The notes beneath the pieces were generated by a model. The model was not told the origin of the DNA and ran no database searches. It saw nothing but the letters and a program-made list of their open reading frames with translations. A stretch of 64,000 bases of DNA from Microbacterium hydrocarbonoxydans (GTDB taxonomy: Bacteria; Actinomycetota; Actinomycetes; Actinomycetales; Microbacteriaceae): positions 186,001-250,000 of the forward strand of contig NZ_FNSQ01000005.1 of assembly GCF_900105205.1 (NCBI RefSeq). Reading direction: 5' to 3'. Position 1 is the first letter of the stretch. Every line of letters starts with the position of its first letter. Below are positions 46,704 through 54,467 of this stretch, piece after piece. A program made the position numbers and the translations under genes.

Positions 46704-48257
46704 GTGAAAGCGCGCGAGGAGTGGCAGAGTAGCTCCGTGACGCGGAGGTGGATGAGGGAGCTGGCCGGCTGGTCCAGCGCTGCCGCCATCGCGCTCGTCA
46801 CCGCCGGGCCGGTCGCGTCGTCCGCCCGCGCCGACCTCGTGTTCCGCGACGGGGACTCGCTCGTCGTCGCGCTGCTCTCGCGCTCGCTGCTTTCGGGCGA
46901 TGCGCTCGACTGGGCGATGTCGAGCGTGCTGTTCCTGCCGGAGACCGCAGGGTACTCAGCCCTGGACCTCGCTCTGCCTCTCGGCGTGAACGCGATACTC
47001 GCGGTGAGCGCGGTGCTGAACCTGCTCGCCCTGTACGGCGCCATCCGAGTGGCGGCGGGGCGAGCCGGCGAGGGCCGGGCGCCGGTGGCCTGGTCGGTCA
47101 TCGCACTCGGGGTCTTCGGCATCCTGGCGATGACCGATGTGTCGGCGTCCCGCGATGCGCTGGACCTCGCGTCGCTGCAGCTGACGACCACGTACTACTC
47201 CTCGACCGTCGTCGCCGTCGTCCTCTCGATCGGCCTCGCGCGACGGATCCTCGACTGCGGCGAGCGCGGGGAGCGCGGTGGCCGCACCGTCGCTCTCCTG
47301 ATCACCCTCGGTCTCGTCTCGACCGTCGCGACGCTGTCGAATCCGCTGTTCGCGGTGTGGGCCACGATCACCGTGGTCGCGGTGCTCGCGATCCTCGCCC
47401 TCCGCGCGACGCCGCGCGCGCCGATTCTCACCATGCTCGTCCCGCTCCTCGGCGGCACCGCTCTCGGCATCGTCCTGCGCATCCCGTTCGCGCCGTGGAT
47501 CGCCAACACCGGAGTGGGATACGCGCAGCCCGCCCTCTGGGCGGAATCACTCCAGTACTACGGACGCCTTCTCACCGAACGCCTGCAGCATCCGCTCGGC
47601 GCGCTCGGGGCGATCCTCGTGGTCGCGCTCCTGGTCCTCGCGATCGTGGGATCCCGTCGCGCCGAGGACACCGGCTCGCGCCTGGTCGCGGTCGTCGCCT
47701 GGTCTGCTCCGCTGATCGTCGTCGTCGTCGGGGCCATCGCACTCGGCACGCACGCCGCGCGGTACCTGCAGCCCGTGGCGTTCATGCCCCTGCTCGCCCT
47801 CGTGGCCTCCCCGCGCGTCGTGCACATCAGTGTGCGCGTGCGATCGAGGGTGGCAGCCGGAATCGCCGTGCTTCTGCTCGTCGGGGGTGCGCTCAGCATC
47901 CCGCGACTGTCGGATGCCGCCTCGAAGCCCGACGTCGATCTCGCCTGCGTGACCGACTGGGTCGATGCGTCAAAGCGCACGGGCGCCGGTCAGTTCTGGA
48001 CCGTGCGCCTACCGAAACTGCATCTCGCCGACCCGTCGCATCTCGTGCAGGTCGATCATCAGCTCAACGGCTACGCCTGGCTGGTGAATCGCACCGACTT
48101 CGATGTGGGCGAGGTGTCGTTCCTCGTCGAGGACTCGCAGACCGTGCAGTGGGATCTGCCGGTGGCGGTGGTTCCCGACGAGGTGGTCGACTGCGGCCGA
48201 TACTCGATCCTCGACTTCGGCGAGCAGGCCCTCCCGCTGGGTCCGCAGCGTTCCTGA
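46704..48257 (+). CDS. Polytopic membrane protein of unknown function
   Basis: 517-aa protein with about ten to eleven hydrophobic segments between residues 20 and 410 (clear ones at about 88-112, 125-145, 160-180, 195-240, 248-270, 300-320, 335-355, 385-400). A soluble C-terminal domain of about 110 residues contains two Cys (ACVTDWVDASKR and VVDCGRYSI). The layout resembles GT-C-like or O-antigen-polymerase-like membrane proteins, but no catalytic motif was recognised. The start is uncertain: GTG at 46704 gives the longest frame, with GTG 46737 and ATG 46752 (after GGAGG) as alternatives. Confidence 0.75.
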   Translation: MKAREEWQSSSVTRRWMRELAGWSSAAAIALVTAGPVASSARADLVFRDGDSLVVALLSRSLLSGDALDWAMSSVLFLPETAGYSALDLALPLGVNAILAVSAVLNLLALYGAIRVAAGRAGEGRAPVAWSVIALGVFGILAMTDVSASRDALDLASLQLTTTYYSSTVVAVVLSIGLARRILDCGERGERGGRTVALLITLGLVSTVATLSNPLFAVWATITVVAVLAILALRATPRAPILTMLVPLLGGTALGIVLRIPFAPWIANTGVGYAQPALWAESLQYYGRLLTERLQHPLGALGAILVVALLVLAIVGSRRAEDTGSRLVAVVAWSAPLIVVVVGAIALGTHAARYLQPVAFMPLLALVASPRVVHISVRVRSRVAAGIAVLLLVGGALSIPRLSDAASKPDVDLACVTDWVDASKRTGAGQFWTVRLPKLHLADPSHLVQVDHQLNGYAWLVNRTDFDVGEVSFLVEDSQTVQWDLPVAVVPDEVVDCGRYSILDFGEQALPLGPQRS

Positions 48258-48290
48258 CGCCGCGCGGCAGCCCCCGTCTGACCACTCCCA

Positions 48291-48391
48291 GCGAAGGAGA
48301 ACTCACGCAACGAAGGAGAACTCACGCAGCGAAGGATCCATCGCGAGCACAGCTCCTGCGCACCGCGAGATCTCCTTCGCAGGCTGCGTGC
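48291..48391. repeat. Palindromic element with tandem left arms
   Basis: GCGAAGGAGAACTCACGCA is repeated in tandem (48291-48309, 48310-48328 with one change), followed by a partial third copy. A single right arm, TCTCCTTCGC then AGGCTGCGTG (48371-48390), can pair with any of them (perfect 10 bp with the first). Located between the convergent 3' ends of the membrane protein and LacI genes. Confidence 0.8.
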
Positions 48392-48421
48392 GGCAGCTCC
48401 GCCCGGAGCCGCTGCGGCGGA

Positions 48422-49483
48422 TCAGCGCCGCGGCGCGGCCGTCGTCGTGCCCGCCCGGAACCGACAGGTCAGGTGCAGGGTGAGACCCGGCTCCCCGCGG
48501 AGCATCCGCGCGACCTGCTCGCCGGCCGCCCGCCCCTTCTCGACCGCAGGCTGCACACTCGTGGTCAGTACGAGATCGCCGAGTCCGTCGGCGGCGATTC
48601 CGTCGAAGCCGGCGACGGACAGATCCTCGGGAACCCGCAGCCCGAGCTCCTCGGCGGCACGGATGACGCCGACCGCGATCAGGTCGCTCTGGGCGAGGAT
48701 CGCCGTCGGCCTCGCGGCGGGATCGGCCAGCAGTCGGCGCCCCGCCAGCAGCCCCTCATCGATCAGGCTCCCGCCTGCGGAGATCGCCGGCGCATCGGGG
48801 AAGACCTCCCGCATGCCGGCGAGACGGTCGATCGTCACATCGACCGTGGCGGCGTCGATGCGCGGCTGGGTGACCGGCCCGCGTTCGCGGTCCGTGTCGA
48901 GCGGCAGCGTGACCAGCGCGACGTCGCGGTGCCCGAGATCATGGAGGTGCCTGGCAACATCGGCGGCCGCGGTGGTGTTGTCGAGCGTGATCCGCGGGAT
49001 GCCCTCACCGGCGTCGCCCTCGATCACGACGACCGGCAGACCCCGACTGCGCACGATGTCGAGCGACGCCTTGGTGCGCCCCGAGCATCCGATCAGCACG
49101 ACCGCGTCGACGGGGGCGTTGGTCAGAGAGGACCCCTCGTCGCCCGGCTCATCACGCAGCAGCAGGATGCCGGCGCTGAGATCGGCCATGCCGTCGGTGA
49201 GTCCGTCCATCATCGCCGTCGTCACCGGATCGAGGAACGCCGCACGCAGGTGCCCTTCGAGTACGACCGCGACGATCCCGCTGCGCCCACGACGCAATGA
49301 TGCGGCCCGCGGATCGGGTCCCGCGTAGCCGAGTTCGGCGGCGGCCGCGAGCACCCGCTCACGTGTCGCGGGCGCCACGTTGGCCTTGCCGCTGAAGACG
49401 ACGGATGCCGTGGAGGTCGCCACCCCCGCCTCACGGGCGACATCGGCGATCGTCGCTCGGCGCGGGAGGTCGTGGCTCGTCAT
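48422..49483 (-). CDS. LacI family transcriptional regulator
   Basis: 353-aa regulator. N-terminal LacI HTH: ATIADVAREAGVATSTASVVFSGKANVAPATRERVLAAAAELGY. The periplasmic-binding-like effector domain ends with the typical VAGFDGI and TTSVQP segments. The ATG at 49483 follows minus-strand TATCCT (49495-49490) by 6 nt, suggesting a leaderless message. Divergent from an MFS gene, with a perfect 18-bp operator-like palindrome between them, so it likely represses the transporter and perhaps itself. Effector unknown. Confidence 0.93.
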   Translation of the reverse strand: MTSHDLPRRATIADVAREAGVATSTASVVFSGKANVAPATRERVLAAAAELGYAGPDPRAASLRRGRSGIVAVVLEGHLRAAFLDPVTTAMMDGLTDGMADLSAGILLLRDEPGDEGSSLTNAPVDAVVLIGCSGRTKASLDIVRSRGLPVVVIEGDAGEGIPRITLDNTTAAADVARHLHDLGHRDVALVTLPLDTDRERGPVTQPRIDAATVDVTIDRLAGMREVFPDAPAISAGGSLIDEGLLAGRRLLADPAARPTAILAQSDLIAVGVIRAAEELGLRVPEDLSVAGFDGIAADGLGDLVLTTSVQPAVEKGRAAGEQVARMLRGEPGLTLHLTCRFRAGTTTAAPRR

Positions 49484-49489
49484 ACTCCG

Positions 49490-49535
49490 AGGATAGCTCC
49501 CCTGGTTTCGAAGTATCGAATCGATTCGATATGCT
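49490..49535. promoter_or_regulatory. Divergent leaderless promoters with LacI-type operator
   Basis: TATCGAATC/GATTCGATA (49514-49531) is a perfect 18-bp palindrome with the central CG typical of LacI-family operators. It overlaps the plus-strand -10 TATGCT (49530-49535), which lies 7 nt before the MFS ATG. The minus-strand -10 TATCCT (49495-49490) lies 6 nt before the lacI-type ATG. Confidence 0.72.
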
Positions 49536-49542
49536 GTGCGAC

Positions 49543-50793
49543 ATGGACACCGCCCTCTCCCGTGCGCAGTATGTGCGCTGGCGCACCGCGATCTTCGCGA
49601 TCTTCCTCGCCAGCGGTCTGTCGATCGCGACCTGGGCGTCACGCGTGCCCGACATCAAGCTCGCTCTCGAGGTCGACAAGGCGCAGGTCGGCATGCTGCT
49701 GCTGGGTGCGGGCATCGCCTCGATCGTCGGCATCTCGACGAGTCCGGCGATCATGGCGCGCACCGGCGCACGCCTCGGCATGATGGTGTCGATCTTCACG
49801 TTCGCATCCGGTGTCGCCCTGATCGGGATCGGCGCGAACGTGCTCGGCTCCTACGCCGTCGTGCTCATCGGCCTGGTGCTGTTCGGCCTGGGCAACGGAT
49901 GCGTCGACGTGATGATGAACGTCGAAGCCACCGCGATCGAGCAGCACTCCGGGAAGACGATCCTGCCGCTCTTCCACGCCTTCTTCAGCTTCGGCACTGT
50001 CATCGGAGCCGGCCTCGGCGCCCTCGCCGCGCAGCTCCAGATCAACGTCTTCGCGCACACGCTCGCCGTCGCCGTGGTCATCGCCGCGATCGGCGTCGTC
50101 AGCATCGCCAACGTCCCCCGCCGCGAGGAGGCGCTCGATCCTCGGGCGGATGATGCAGAGAAGCCGCACTGGCGCGAGCGGATGCACGTCGCTCTGTCGG
50201 CCTGGCGCGAACCGCGCACCTATGCCATCGGTGTCGTGATGCTGGGCATGTCGTTCGCCGAGGGCGGTGCGAACGACTGGCTCGCACTCGGCGTCGCGGA
50301 GGATCACGGCGGCGGCACGGCCCTCGGCGCTGCCGCTCTGGCCACCTTCTCGGTCGCCATGACGGTCGTCCGCGTGTTCGGCGGGCCCCTCGTCGACCGC
50401 TTCGGACGCGTCGCGGTGCTGCGCATCCTCGCGGTGGCCGCCGCCTCGGGCATCCTGCTGTTCATCCTCGCGCCGACCCTTCCCCTGGTGTTCGTGGGTG
50501 CCGCGCTGTGGGGCGTCGGCGCGTCGCTCGGGTTCCCGCTCGGTATGTCGGCCGCGGCGGACGACCCCGCCAAGGCGGCCGCCCGCGTCAGCGCCGCGGC
50601 GACGATCGGGTACATCTCGTTCTTGGGCGGCCCGCCCGTGCTGGGCTTCATCAGCGAGCACATCGGCCTGCTCAACACCCTCTACATCCTCGTCGGGCTG
50701 GTCGTCCTCTCGGGACTCTTCTCCGGTGCCGCTCGACCCCTGCGCCAGGACGAGATGTCGTCGGCGCCTGCCGCAGAGAAGGCGTCTTCCTAG
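49543..50793 (+). CDS. MFS transporter (FucP/YbjJ-like)
   Basis: 416-aa protein with 12 helices. The segment GNGCVDVMMNVEATAIEQHSGKTILPLFHAFFSFGTVIGAGLGAL is characteristic of the YbjJ-type MFS subfamily, and ASRVPDIKLALEVDKAQVGMLLLG is its N-terminal hallmark. Transport direction and substrate are unknown; LacI-type control suggests a carbohydrate-related compound. The start at 49543 is fixed by the TATGCT box 7 nt upstream. The earlier in-frame ATG at 49531 overlaps the -10 box. Confidence 0.88.
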   Translation: MDTALSRAQYVRWRTAIFAIFLASGLSIATWASRVPDIKLALEVDKAQVGMLLLGAGIASIVGISTSPAIMARTGARLGMMVSIFTFASGVALIGIGANVLGSYAVVLIGLVLFGLGNGCVDVMMNVEATAIEQHSGKTILPLFHAFFSFGTVIGAGLGALAAQLQINVFAHTLAVAVVIAAIGVVSIANVPRREEALDPRADDAEKPHWRERMHVALSAWREPRTYAIGVVMLGMSFAEGGANDWLALGVAEDHGGGTALGAAALATFSVAMTVVRVFGGPLVDRFGRVAVLRILAVAAASGILLFILAPTLPLVFVGAALWGVGASLGFPLGMSAAADDPAKAAARVSAAATIGYISFLGGPPVLGFISEHIGLLNTLYILVGLVVLSGLFSGAARPLRQDEMSSAPAAEKASS

Positions 50794-50797
50794 GTCG

Positions 50798-51082
50798 TCA
50801 CCGCGCGGCAAGAAGGCGAGGCGGCGGCCCCTCGAGGCGAGCGATCGCGATCTTCACGTCGCCGAGCTCCGACCGAACCTCTTTCACTTCCGCTTCCAGA
50901 CGATCGAACTGCGCGTCCACACGATCGAACTGCGCCTCCACACGATCGAACTGCGCCTCCATGCGCTGCTCGAACCTCTCGAACCGCGCATCGGTCCGGC
51001 TTATCGCCCAGCCGAACCCCGCCGCCAGCCCCAGCAGTGTGGACGCGACGGACACGATCATGGTCACCAGCTCGATCGACAC
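50798..51082 (-). CDS. Small membrane-anchored coiled-coil protein
   Basis: 94-aa protein: one N-terminal helix (about 5-27) then a heptad coiled coil built from tandem AQFDRVE-type units (FERFEQRMEAQFDRVEAQFDRVDAQFDRLEAEV is contiguous at the repeat level), ending in a Pro/Arg tail. The repeat is visible in DNA as 21-bp tandem units at about 50902-50964. No family function is known. GTG at 51082 is preferred because GAGGAG ends 6 nt before it; ATG at 51088 directly abuts that motif. Convergent with the MFS gene (4-nt gap). Confidence 0.72.
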   Translation of the reverse strand: MSIELVTMIVSVASTLLGLAAGFGWAISRTDARFERFEQRMEAQFDRVEAQFDRVDAQFDRLEAEVKEVRSELGDVKIAIARLEGPPPRLLAAR

Positions 51083-51235
51083 CGTCATCTCCTCATGTTC
51101 GACTTCTCTGGCCAGAATGTCAGGATCGAGTGCGTCGCGGCAGCGCGTTCTCGCAACGGGCCGGCGGATGTGGAAAGGTCGCAACCTCTGCCCACCACCG
51201 CAGAAGGAGTGCGCCGGACGAAGTAGGCTCGACGG

Positions 51236-51931
51236 GTGCGTCTCGTCATCGCCCGCTGCTCCGTGGATTACACGGGTCGGCTCAATGCCCACCTCCCGCT
51301 CGCCACGCGTCTGCTCGTGCACAAGGGAGACGGGAGTCTGCTCGTGCACTCCGACGGCGGCAGCTACAAGCCGCTGAACTGGATGAGCCCGCCGTGCTCG
51401 CTCGCTCCGGAGGAACCCGGTGAGGAGGAGTCCATCGCCGGCGTGACCGAGGTGTGGCGCGTCACGCACAAGAAGACCGGCGACGCACTGCGGGTGCAGA
51501 TCTACGAGATCCTCCACGACTCGAATCACGACCTCGGTGTCGACCCCGGCCTGCAGAAGGACGGTGTCGAAGCCGACCTCCAGCGCCTGCTCGCCGAACA
51601 GGTCGAGCGCATCTCGGAGGGCGCGACGCTCGTGCGCCGGGAGTATCCGACGGCCATCGGCCCCGTCGACCTTCTCGTCAGGGATGCCGAGGGCGCAGCC
51701 ATCGCCGTGGAGATCAAGCGTCGCGGCGACATCGACGGCGTCGAGCAGCTCACTCGCTACCTCGAGCTGCTCGGGCGCGATCCGCACCTCACCCCGGTGC
51801 AGGGCGTGTTCGCGGCGCAGGAGATCAAGCCGCAGGCCCGTGTGCTCGCCGAGGACCGAGGCATCCGCTGCCTGGTGCTCGACTACGACGACATGAAGGG
51901 CATCGAGTCCGGCATCCCCCGCCTGTTCTGA
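51236..51931 (+). CDS. nucS: Mismatch-specific endonuclease NucS (EndoMS)
   Basis: 231-aa NucS. In actinobacteria and archaea this enzyme cuts both strands at mismatches and replaces MutS/MutL repair. N-terminal half: the dimerisation and DNA-binding beta domain, opening [21 protein letters not shown] as in the family. C-terminal half: a RecB-like PD-(D/E)xK nuclease with [29 protein letters not shown] (Glu-x-Lys) and a beta-clamp-like C-terminal tail (GIPRLF). The length is standard. The start is GTG at 51236, 6 nt after TAGGCT (51224-51229). Confidence 0.95.
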   Translation: MRLVIARCSVDYTGRLNAHLPLATRLLVHKGDGSLLVHSDGGSYKPLNWMSPPCSLAPEEPGEEESIAGVTEVWRVTHKKTGDALRVQIYEILHDSNHDLGVDPGLQKDGVEADLQRLLAEQVERISEGATLVRREYPTAIGPVDLLVRDAEGAAIAVEIKRRGDIDGVEQLTRYLELLGRDPHLTPVQGVFAAQEIKPQARVLAEDRGIRCLVLDYDDMKGIESGIPRLF

Positions 51932-52004
51932 GGCGGCCCGACGGCGGTTGCACAGATGTTCATCGCGGTCGGACGGGTTGTCGACTGCCCATAGGCTGGA
52001 AGGC

Positions 52005-52670
52005 ATGGCCTCCTCCCCTTACTCGTGCGTCCTGTGGGACGTCGACGGCACGATCGCGGATGCGTCAGTCGGCATCCTCCGTCGTCTGAACGTCGCACTC
52101 ACGCACTTCGGTCACCCTGCTCCCACGCGCGAGCAGCTGGTGCACTGGATCGGACCGCCGATGTTCGATTCGTTCCAGGCGCAGGCCGCCATGACGCCGG
52201 AGCAGGCGACCGAGGCCGTGGCCTTCTACCGCACGCTCGGCAAGGCCGACGGGTACACGACGGATGTCTCGACCTATCCCGGCGTCCCCGAGATCATCCG
52301 TGATCTGCATGCCGCGGGGGTGCCGCAGGCGACCGCGAGTTCGAAGCCAGAGATCCAGGTCGACGCGATCGTCGACTTCTTCGAGCTGCGTCCGTACTTC
52401 CTGACCACGGTAGGAGCGACGCCCGATGAGGCGACGCTCGCCTCCAAGACCGACATCGTCGCCGAGGCGCTGCGTCGCCTGGCCGAGCGCGGCGCCGACG
52501 TGTCGCGCCCGGTGCTCATCGGCGACCGACACCACGACGTCGAGGGCGGCAACGCGAACGGCGTGCCCGTGATCTTCGTCGAGTGGGGCTTCAGCGACTC
52601 TCACGAAGGCGACGACGCAGCGTTCCGCGCAGCATCCGCAGACGACCTGCGCGCACTGCTGCTGAACTGA
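52005..52670 (+). CDS. HAD family hydrolase (phosphoglycolate phosphatase-like)
   Basis: 221-aa HAD phosphatase. Motif I is LWDVDGTIADA (nucleophile Asp and acid Asp), motif II TASSK, motif III the Lys in TLASKTDIVAEAL, and motif IV GDRHHDVEGGNANG. The all-alpha cap between motifs I and II fits the Gph/5'-nucleotidase-like subgroup. It dephosphorylates small phosphometabolites; the substrate is unknown. The ATG at 52005 follows TAGGCT (51992-51997) by 7 nt, so it is probably leaderless. Confidence 0.9.
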   Translation: MASSPYSCVLWDVDGTIADASVGILRRLNVALTHFGHPAPTREQLVHWIGPPMFDSFQAQAAMTPEQATEAVAFYRTLGKADGYTTDVSTYPGVPEIIRDLHAAGVPQATASSKPEIQVDAIVDFFELRPYFLTTVGATPDEATLASKTDIVAEALRRLAERGADVSRPVLIGDRHHDVEGGNANGVPVIFVEWGFSDSHEGDDAAFRAASADDLRALLLN

Positions 52671-52687
52671 GCCCGGCCGTCGGGCCC

Positions 52688-52772
52688 GCCGTGTCGGGCG
52701 GAGTTCGCCGCGTAAGGCGGAGCCTCAGCTCGACAGAATGCGCCCAATAGGGAGTTCTCCGCCCGACACGGC
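52688..52772. repeat. Palindromic element, GTGTCGGGCGG family
   Basis: Perfect 16-bp arms GCCGTGTCGGGCGGAG (52688-52703) and CTCCGCCCGACACGGC (52757-52772) enclose 53 nt. It lies downstream of the HAD gene, between convergent genes. Inside the right arm is GGGAGTTCT, shared with the next element. Confidence 0.83.
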
Positions 52773-52824
52773 GCGCAACCGAGCTCAGCCGGGGGCCGCA
52801 GCCCGGTGCCCGTTCGCAGAAAGC

Positions 52825-52882
52825 ACAGAACTCCCCGCCGGAGGTCGCAATGAAGTGCGGACCCCCGGTCAGGGAGTTCTGT
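52825..52882. repeat. Palindromic element with GAACTCCC arms
   Basis: Arms ACAGAACTCCC (52825-52835) and GGGAGTTCTGT (52872-52882) are perfect complements around 36 nt. On the minus strand it follows the cold-shock gene terminator and could reinforce termination. Confidence 0.75.
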
Positions 52883-52885
52883 TGT

Positions 52886-52906
52886 CGTCCGCTCTCAGAG
52901 CGGACG
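52886..52906 (-). terminator. Hairpin overlapping the cold-shock gene stop codon
   Basis: A perfect 10-bp stem CGTCCGCTCT-C-AGAGCGGACG includes the stop codon (52897-52895) and the last codons. Likely an intrinsic terminator or 3'-stabilising stem, folding against terminating ribosomes. Confidence 0.6.
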
Positions 52907-53101
52907 GATGTTCTCTGCCTGCAGGCCCTTGGGGCCCTGCGCCACGTCGAACTCGACTCGCTGGTTCTCTTCGAGAGACCGGTAGCCGGATGATTCGATG
53001 GCGGAGTAGTGCGCGAAAACGTCAGCGCCGCCGTCGTCGGGGGAGATGAAGCCGAAGCCCTTCTCCGAGTTGAACCACTTAACCGTGCCCTGGGTGCTCA
53101 T
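52895..53101 (-). CDS. cspA: Cold-shock protein
   Basis: 68-aa single cold-shock domain. RNP1 KGFGFI and RNP2 VFAHY are intact, along with the opening [14 protein letters not shown] and closing [10 protein letters not shown]. It binds single-stranded RNA/DNA as a chaperone and antiterminator. The upstream region is unusually long and structured (perfect 10-bp hairpin at 53147-53170, further stems beyond 53270), as expected for a post-transcriptionally controlled csp mRNA. A terminator stem overlaps its stop. Confidence 0.97.
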   Translation of the reverse strand: MSTQGTVKWFNSEKGFGFISPDDGGADVFAHYSAIESSGYRSLEENQRVEFDVAQGPKGLQAENIRPL

Positions 53102-53146
53102 GTACTGCCTGTTCTGCTGGAAAGAAGCCGACGCAGGATGCCCCGA

Positions 53147-53170
53147 CGTGCTCCACGCTAGTGGAGCACG
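53147..53170 (-). promoter_or_regulatory. Perfect hairpin in the cold-shock gene 5' region
   Basis: CGTGCTCCAC-GCTA-GTGGAGCACG is a perfect 10-bp stem with a 4-nt loop, ending 46 nt upstream of the minus-strand ATG. A second stem GGCCCTCA/TGAGGGCC lies at 53272-53301. A minus-strand TAGGCT at about 53337-53332 is a candidate -10, which would place both stems in the mRNA leader. A cold-responsive leader role is inferred. Confidence 0.5.
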
Positions 53171-53350
53171 CGCTGAGCGGAAGTCCCGAGGTCAGCCCGT
53201 AACCCAAATGTTGCATGAGACGTCATCGACCGTCATGCACGCGGGTGGACACGCGCCCCAGAAAATGGTGTGGCCCTCACCGCGGGGGAGCGATGAGGGC
53301 CGAAGACGACCGGAGGGTGCGTCAGATTCCAGCCTAACCCCTCCGCGACC

Positions 53351-53538
53351 GATTTGTCCCCCATTTGGGGGACAAATCTGAAATCTGTAGGAGAGCGCCA
53401 ACGATAGCGGCCCTCTCGAGCAGTCCGTTGGGGACTGAACCACTCGAGAGGGCCCAATCGCATGCACGGATCGCCTTGCCTCTGGGGAAGGCAGCCCGTC
53501 TCTGGGGAAGACGGAGACGATCAATCCCCTGTGCATGC
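53351..53538. ncRNA. Candidate structured RNA (four hairpins, branched fold)
   Basis: Nearly all of this 188-nt gap folds. (a) 53351-53378: GATTTGTCCCCC/GGGGGACAAATC with ATTT loop. (b) 53409-53454: GGCCCTCTCGAG/CTCGAGAGGGCC enclosing CAGTCC/GGACTG. (c) A branched domain 53460-53538: closing stem GCATGCAC/GTGCATGC, inner stem GATCG/CGATC (53469-53473, 53518-53522), then two hairpins TGCCT/AGGCA and CCGTCT/AGACGG, each with the identical loop CTGGGGA (53482-53488, 53502-53508). A TGGGG(G)A motif occurs in every hairpin. Strand unknown. The downstream plus gene has its own leaderless promoter, so this need not be its leader. Confidence 0.55.
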
Positions 53539-53645
53539 ACCTTCACCCTAGGGGAGCTCGGACGATCCCGCCATGGGGGTTGACGTCGCGCGTTTCGGCT
53601 CGTCCGGCGGCCGATCCATCCGGCGGGCGCGAGTAGCCTGGGGCC

Positions 53646-54464
53646 GTGACCCTGCTGAACAAAGACATGACGCTGTGCATCTCGCTGTCTGCCCGGCCGA
53701 GCAACAACGGCACCCGATTCCACAACTTCCTCTACGAGGAGCTGGGGCTCAACTGGATCTACAAGGCGTTCGCGCCCACCGACCTCGGCCAGGCCATCGC
53801 CGGCGTGCGCGGCCTCGGCATCCGGGGCTGTGCGATCTCGATGCCCTATAAGGAGGACGTCATCGCGCTGGTCGACCGCATGGATCCTTCGGCCACGGCG
53901 ATCGATTCCGTCAATACGATCGTGAACGACGACGGGGTGCTGACGGCCTACAACACCGACTACAGCGCGATCGCCCAGCTGATCGAGAGCAACTCGCTGG
54001 ACCCCTCGGCCTCCGTGCTGCTGCTCGGCTCCGGCGGAATGGCGAAGGCTACCGCCGCCGCCTTCCGTGACGCGGGATTCACGCGCGTCACCATCGCCGC
54101 TCGCAACGAGGAGCGCGGCCGCAGCCTGGCCGATCTGTACGGCTTCGCCTGGATCCCGGATGCCGCGGAGGCCACCGCCGACATCATCGTCAACATCACC
54201 CCGATCGGGATGGCCGGCGGGGCGGACGAGCACGCTCTGGCGTTCTCGGAGCAGCAGATCGCGGCCGCCTCCGTGGTGTTCGACGTCGTCGCGCTGCCGG
54301 CTGAGACCCCTCTCATCGCCGCGGGGCGCGCAGCGGGCAAGACTGTCGTCACCGGCGCTGAGGTGGCGACCCTGCAGGCACTGGAGCAGTTCGTGCTCTA
54401 CACCGGCATCCGTCCGTCGGCCGAGCAGGTGCGCGCCGCCGAGGAGTTCATGCGCGCGCAGTAG
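53646..54464 (+). CDS. Shikimate 5-dehydrogenase family protein (AroE-like)
   Basis: 272-aa shikimate/quinate dehydrogenase-family enzyme, NADP(H)-dependent. Catalytic Lys and Asp are visible in ISMPYKEDV and YNTDYSAI, the Rossmann loop in LLLGSGGMAKA, and the NADP-pocket basic residues in AARNEERG. The substrate-binding SxS region reads SLSARPSNNGTRFHN, a variant of the usual S-x-S-P-x-x-H-N, typical of AroE-like paralogues rather than the main biosynthetic AroE. The precise substrate is uncertain. The start is GTG at 53646, 6 nt after TAGCCT (53634-53639). Confidence 0.88.
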   Translation: MTLLNKDMTLCISLSARPSNNGTRFHNFLYEELGLNWIYKAFAPTDLGQAIAGVRGLGIRGCAISMPYKEDVIALVDRMDPSATAIDSVNTIVNDDGVLTAYNTDYSAIAQLIESNSLDPSASVLLLGSGGMAKATAAAFRDAGFTRVTIAARNEERGRSLADLYGFAWIPDAAEATADIIVNITPIGMAGGADEHALAFSEQQIAAASVVFDVVALPAETPLIAAGRAAGKTVVTGAEVATLQALEQFVLYTGIRPSAEQVRAAEEFMRAQ

Positions 54465-54467
54465 CCG

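Noticed and set aside
53460..53538. 6C RNA identification for the twin-hairpin domain
   Set aside because: 6C RNAs have two hairpins with at least six C in each loop; here the loops have four, and a closing branched helix is present. Kept only as an unnamed candidate RNA.
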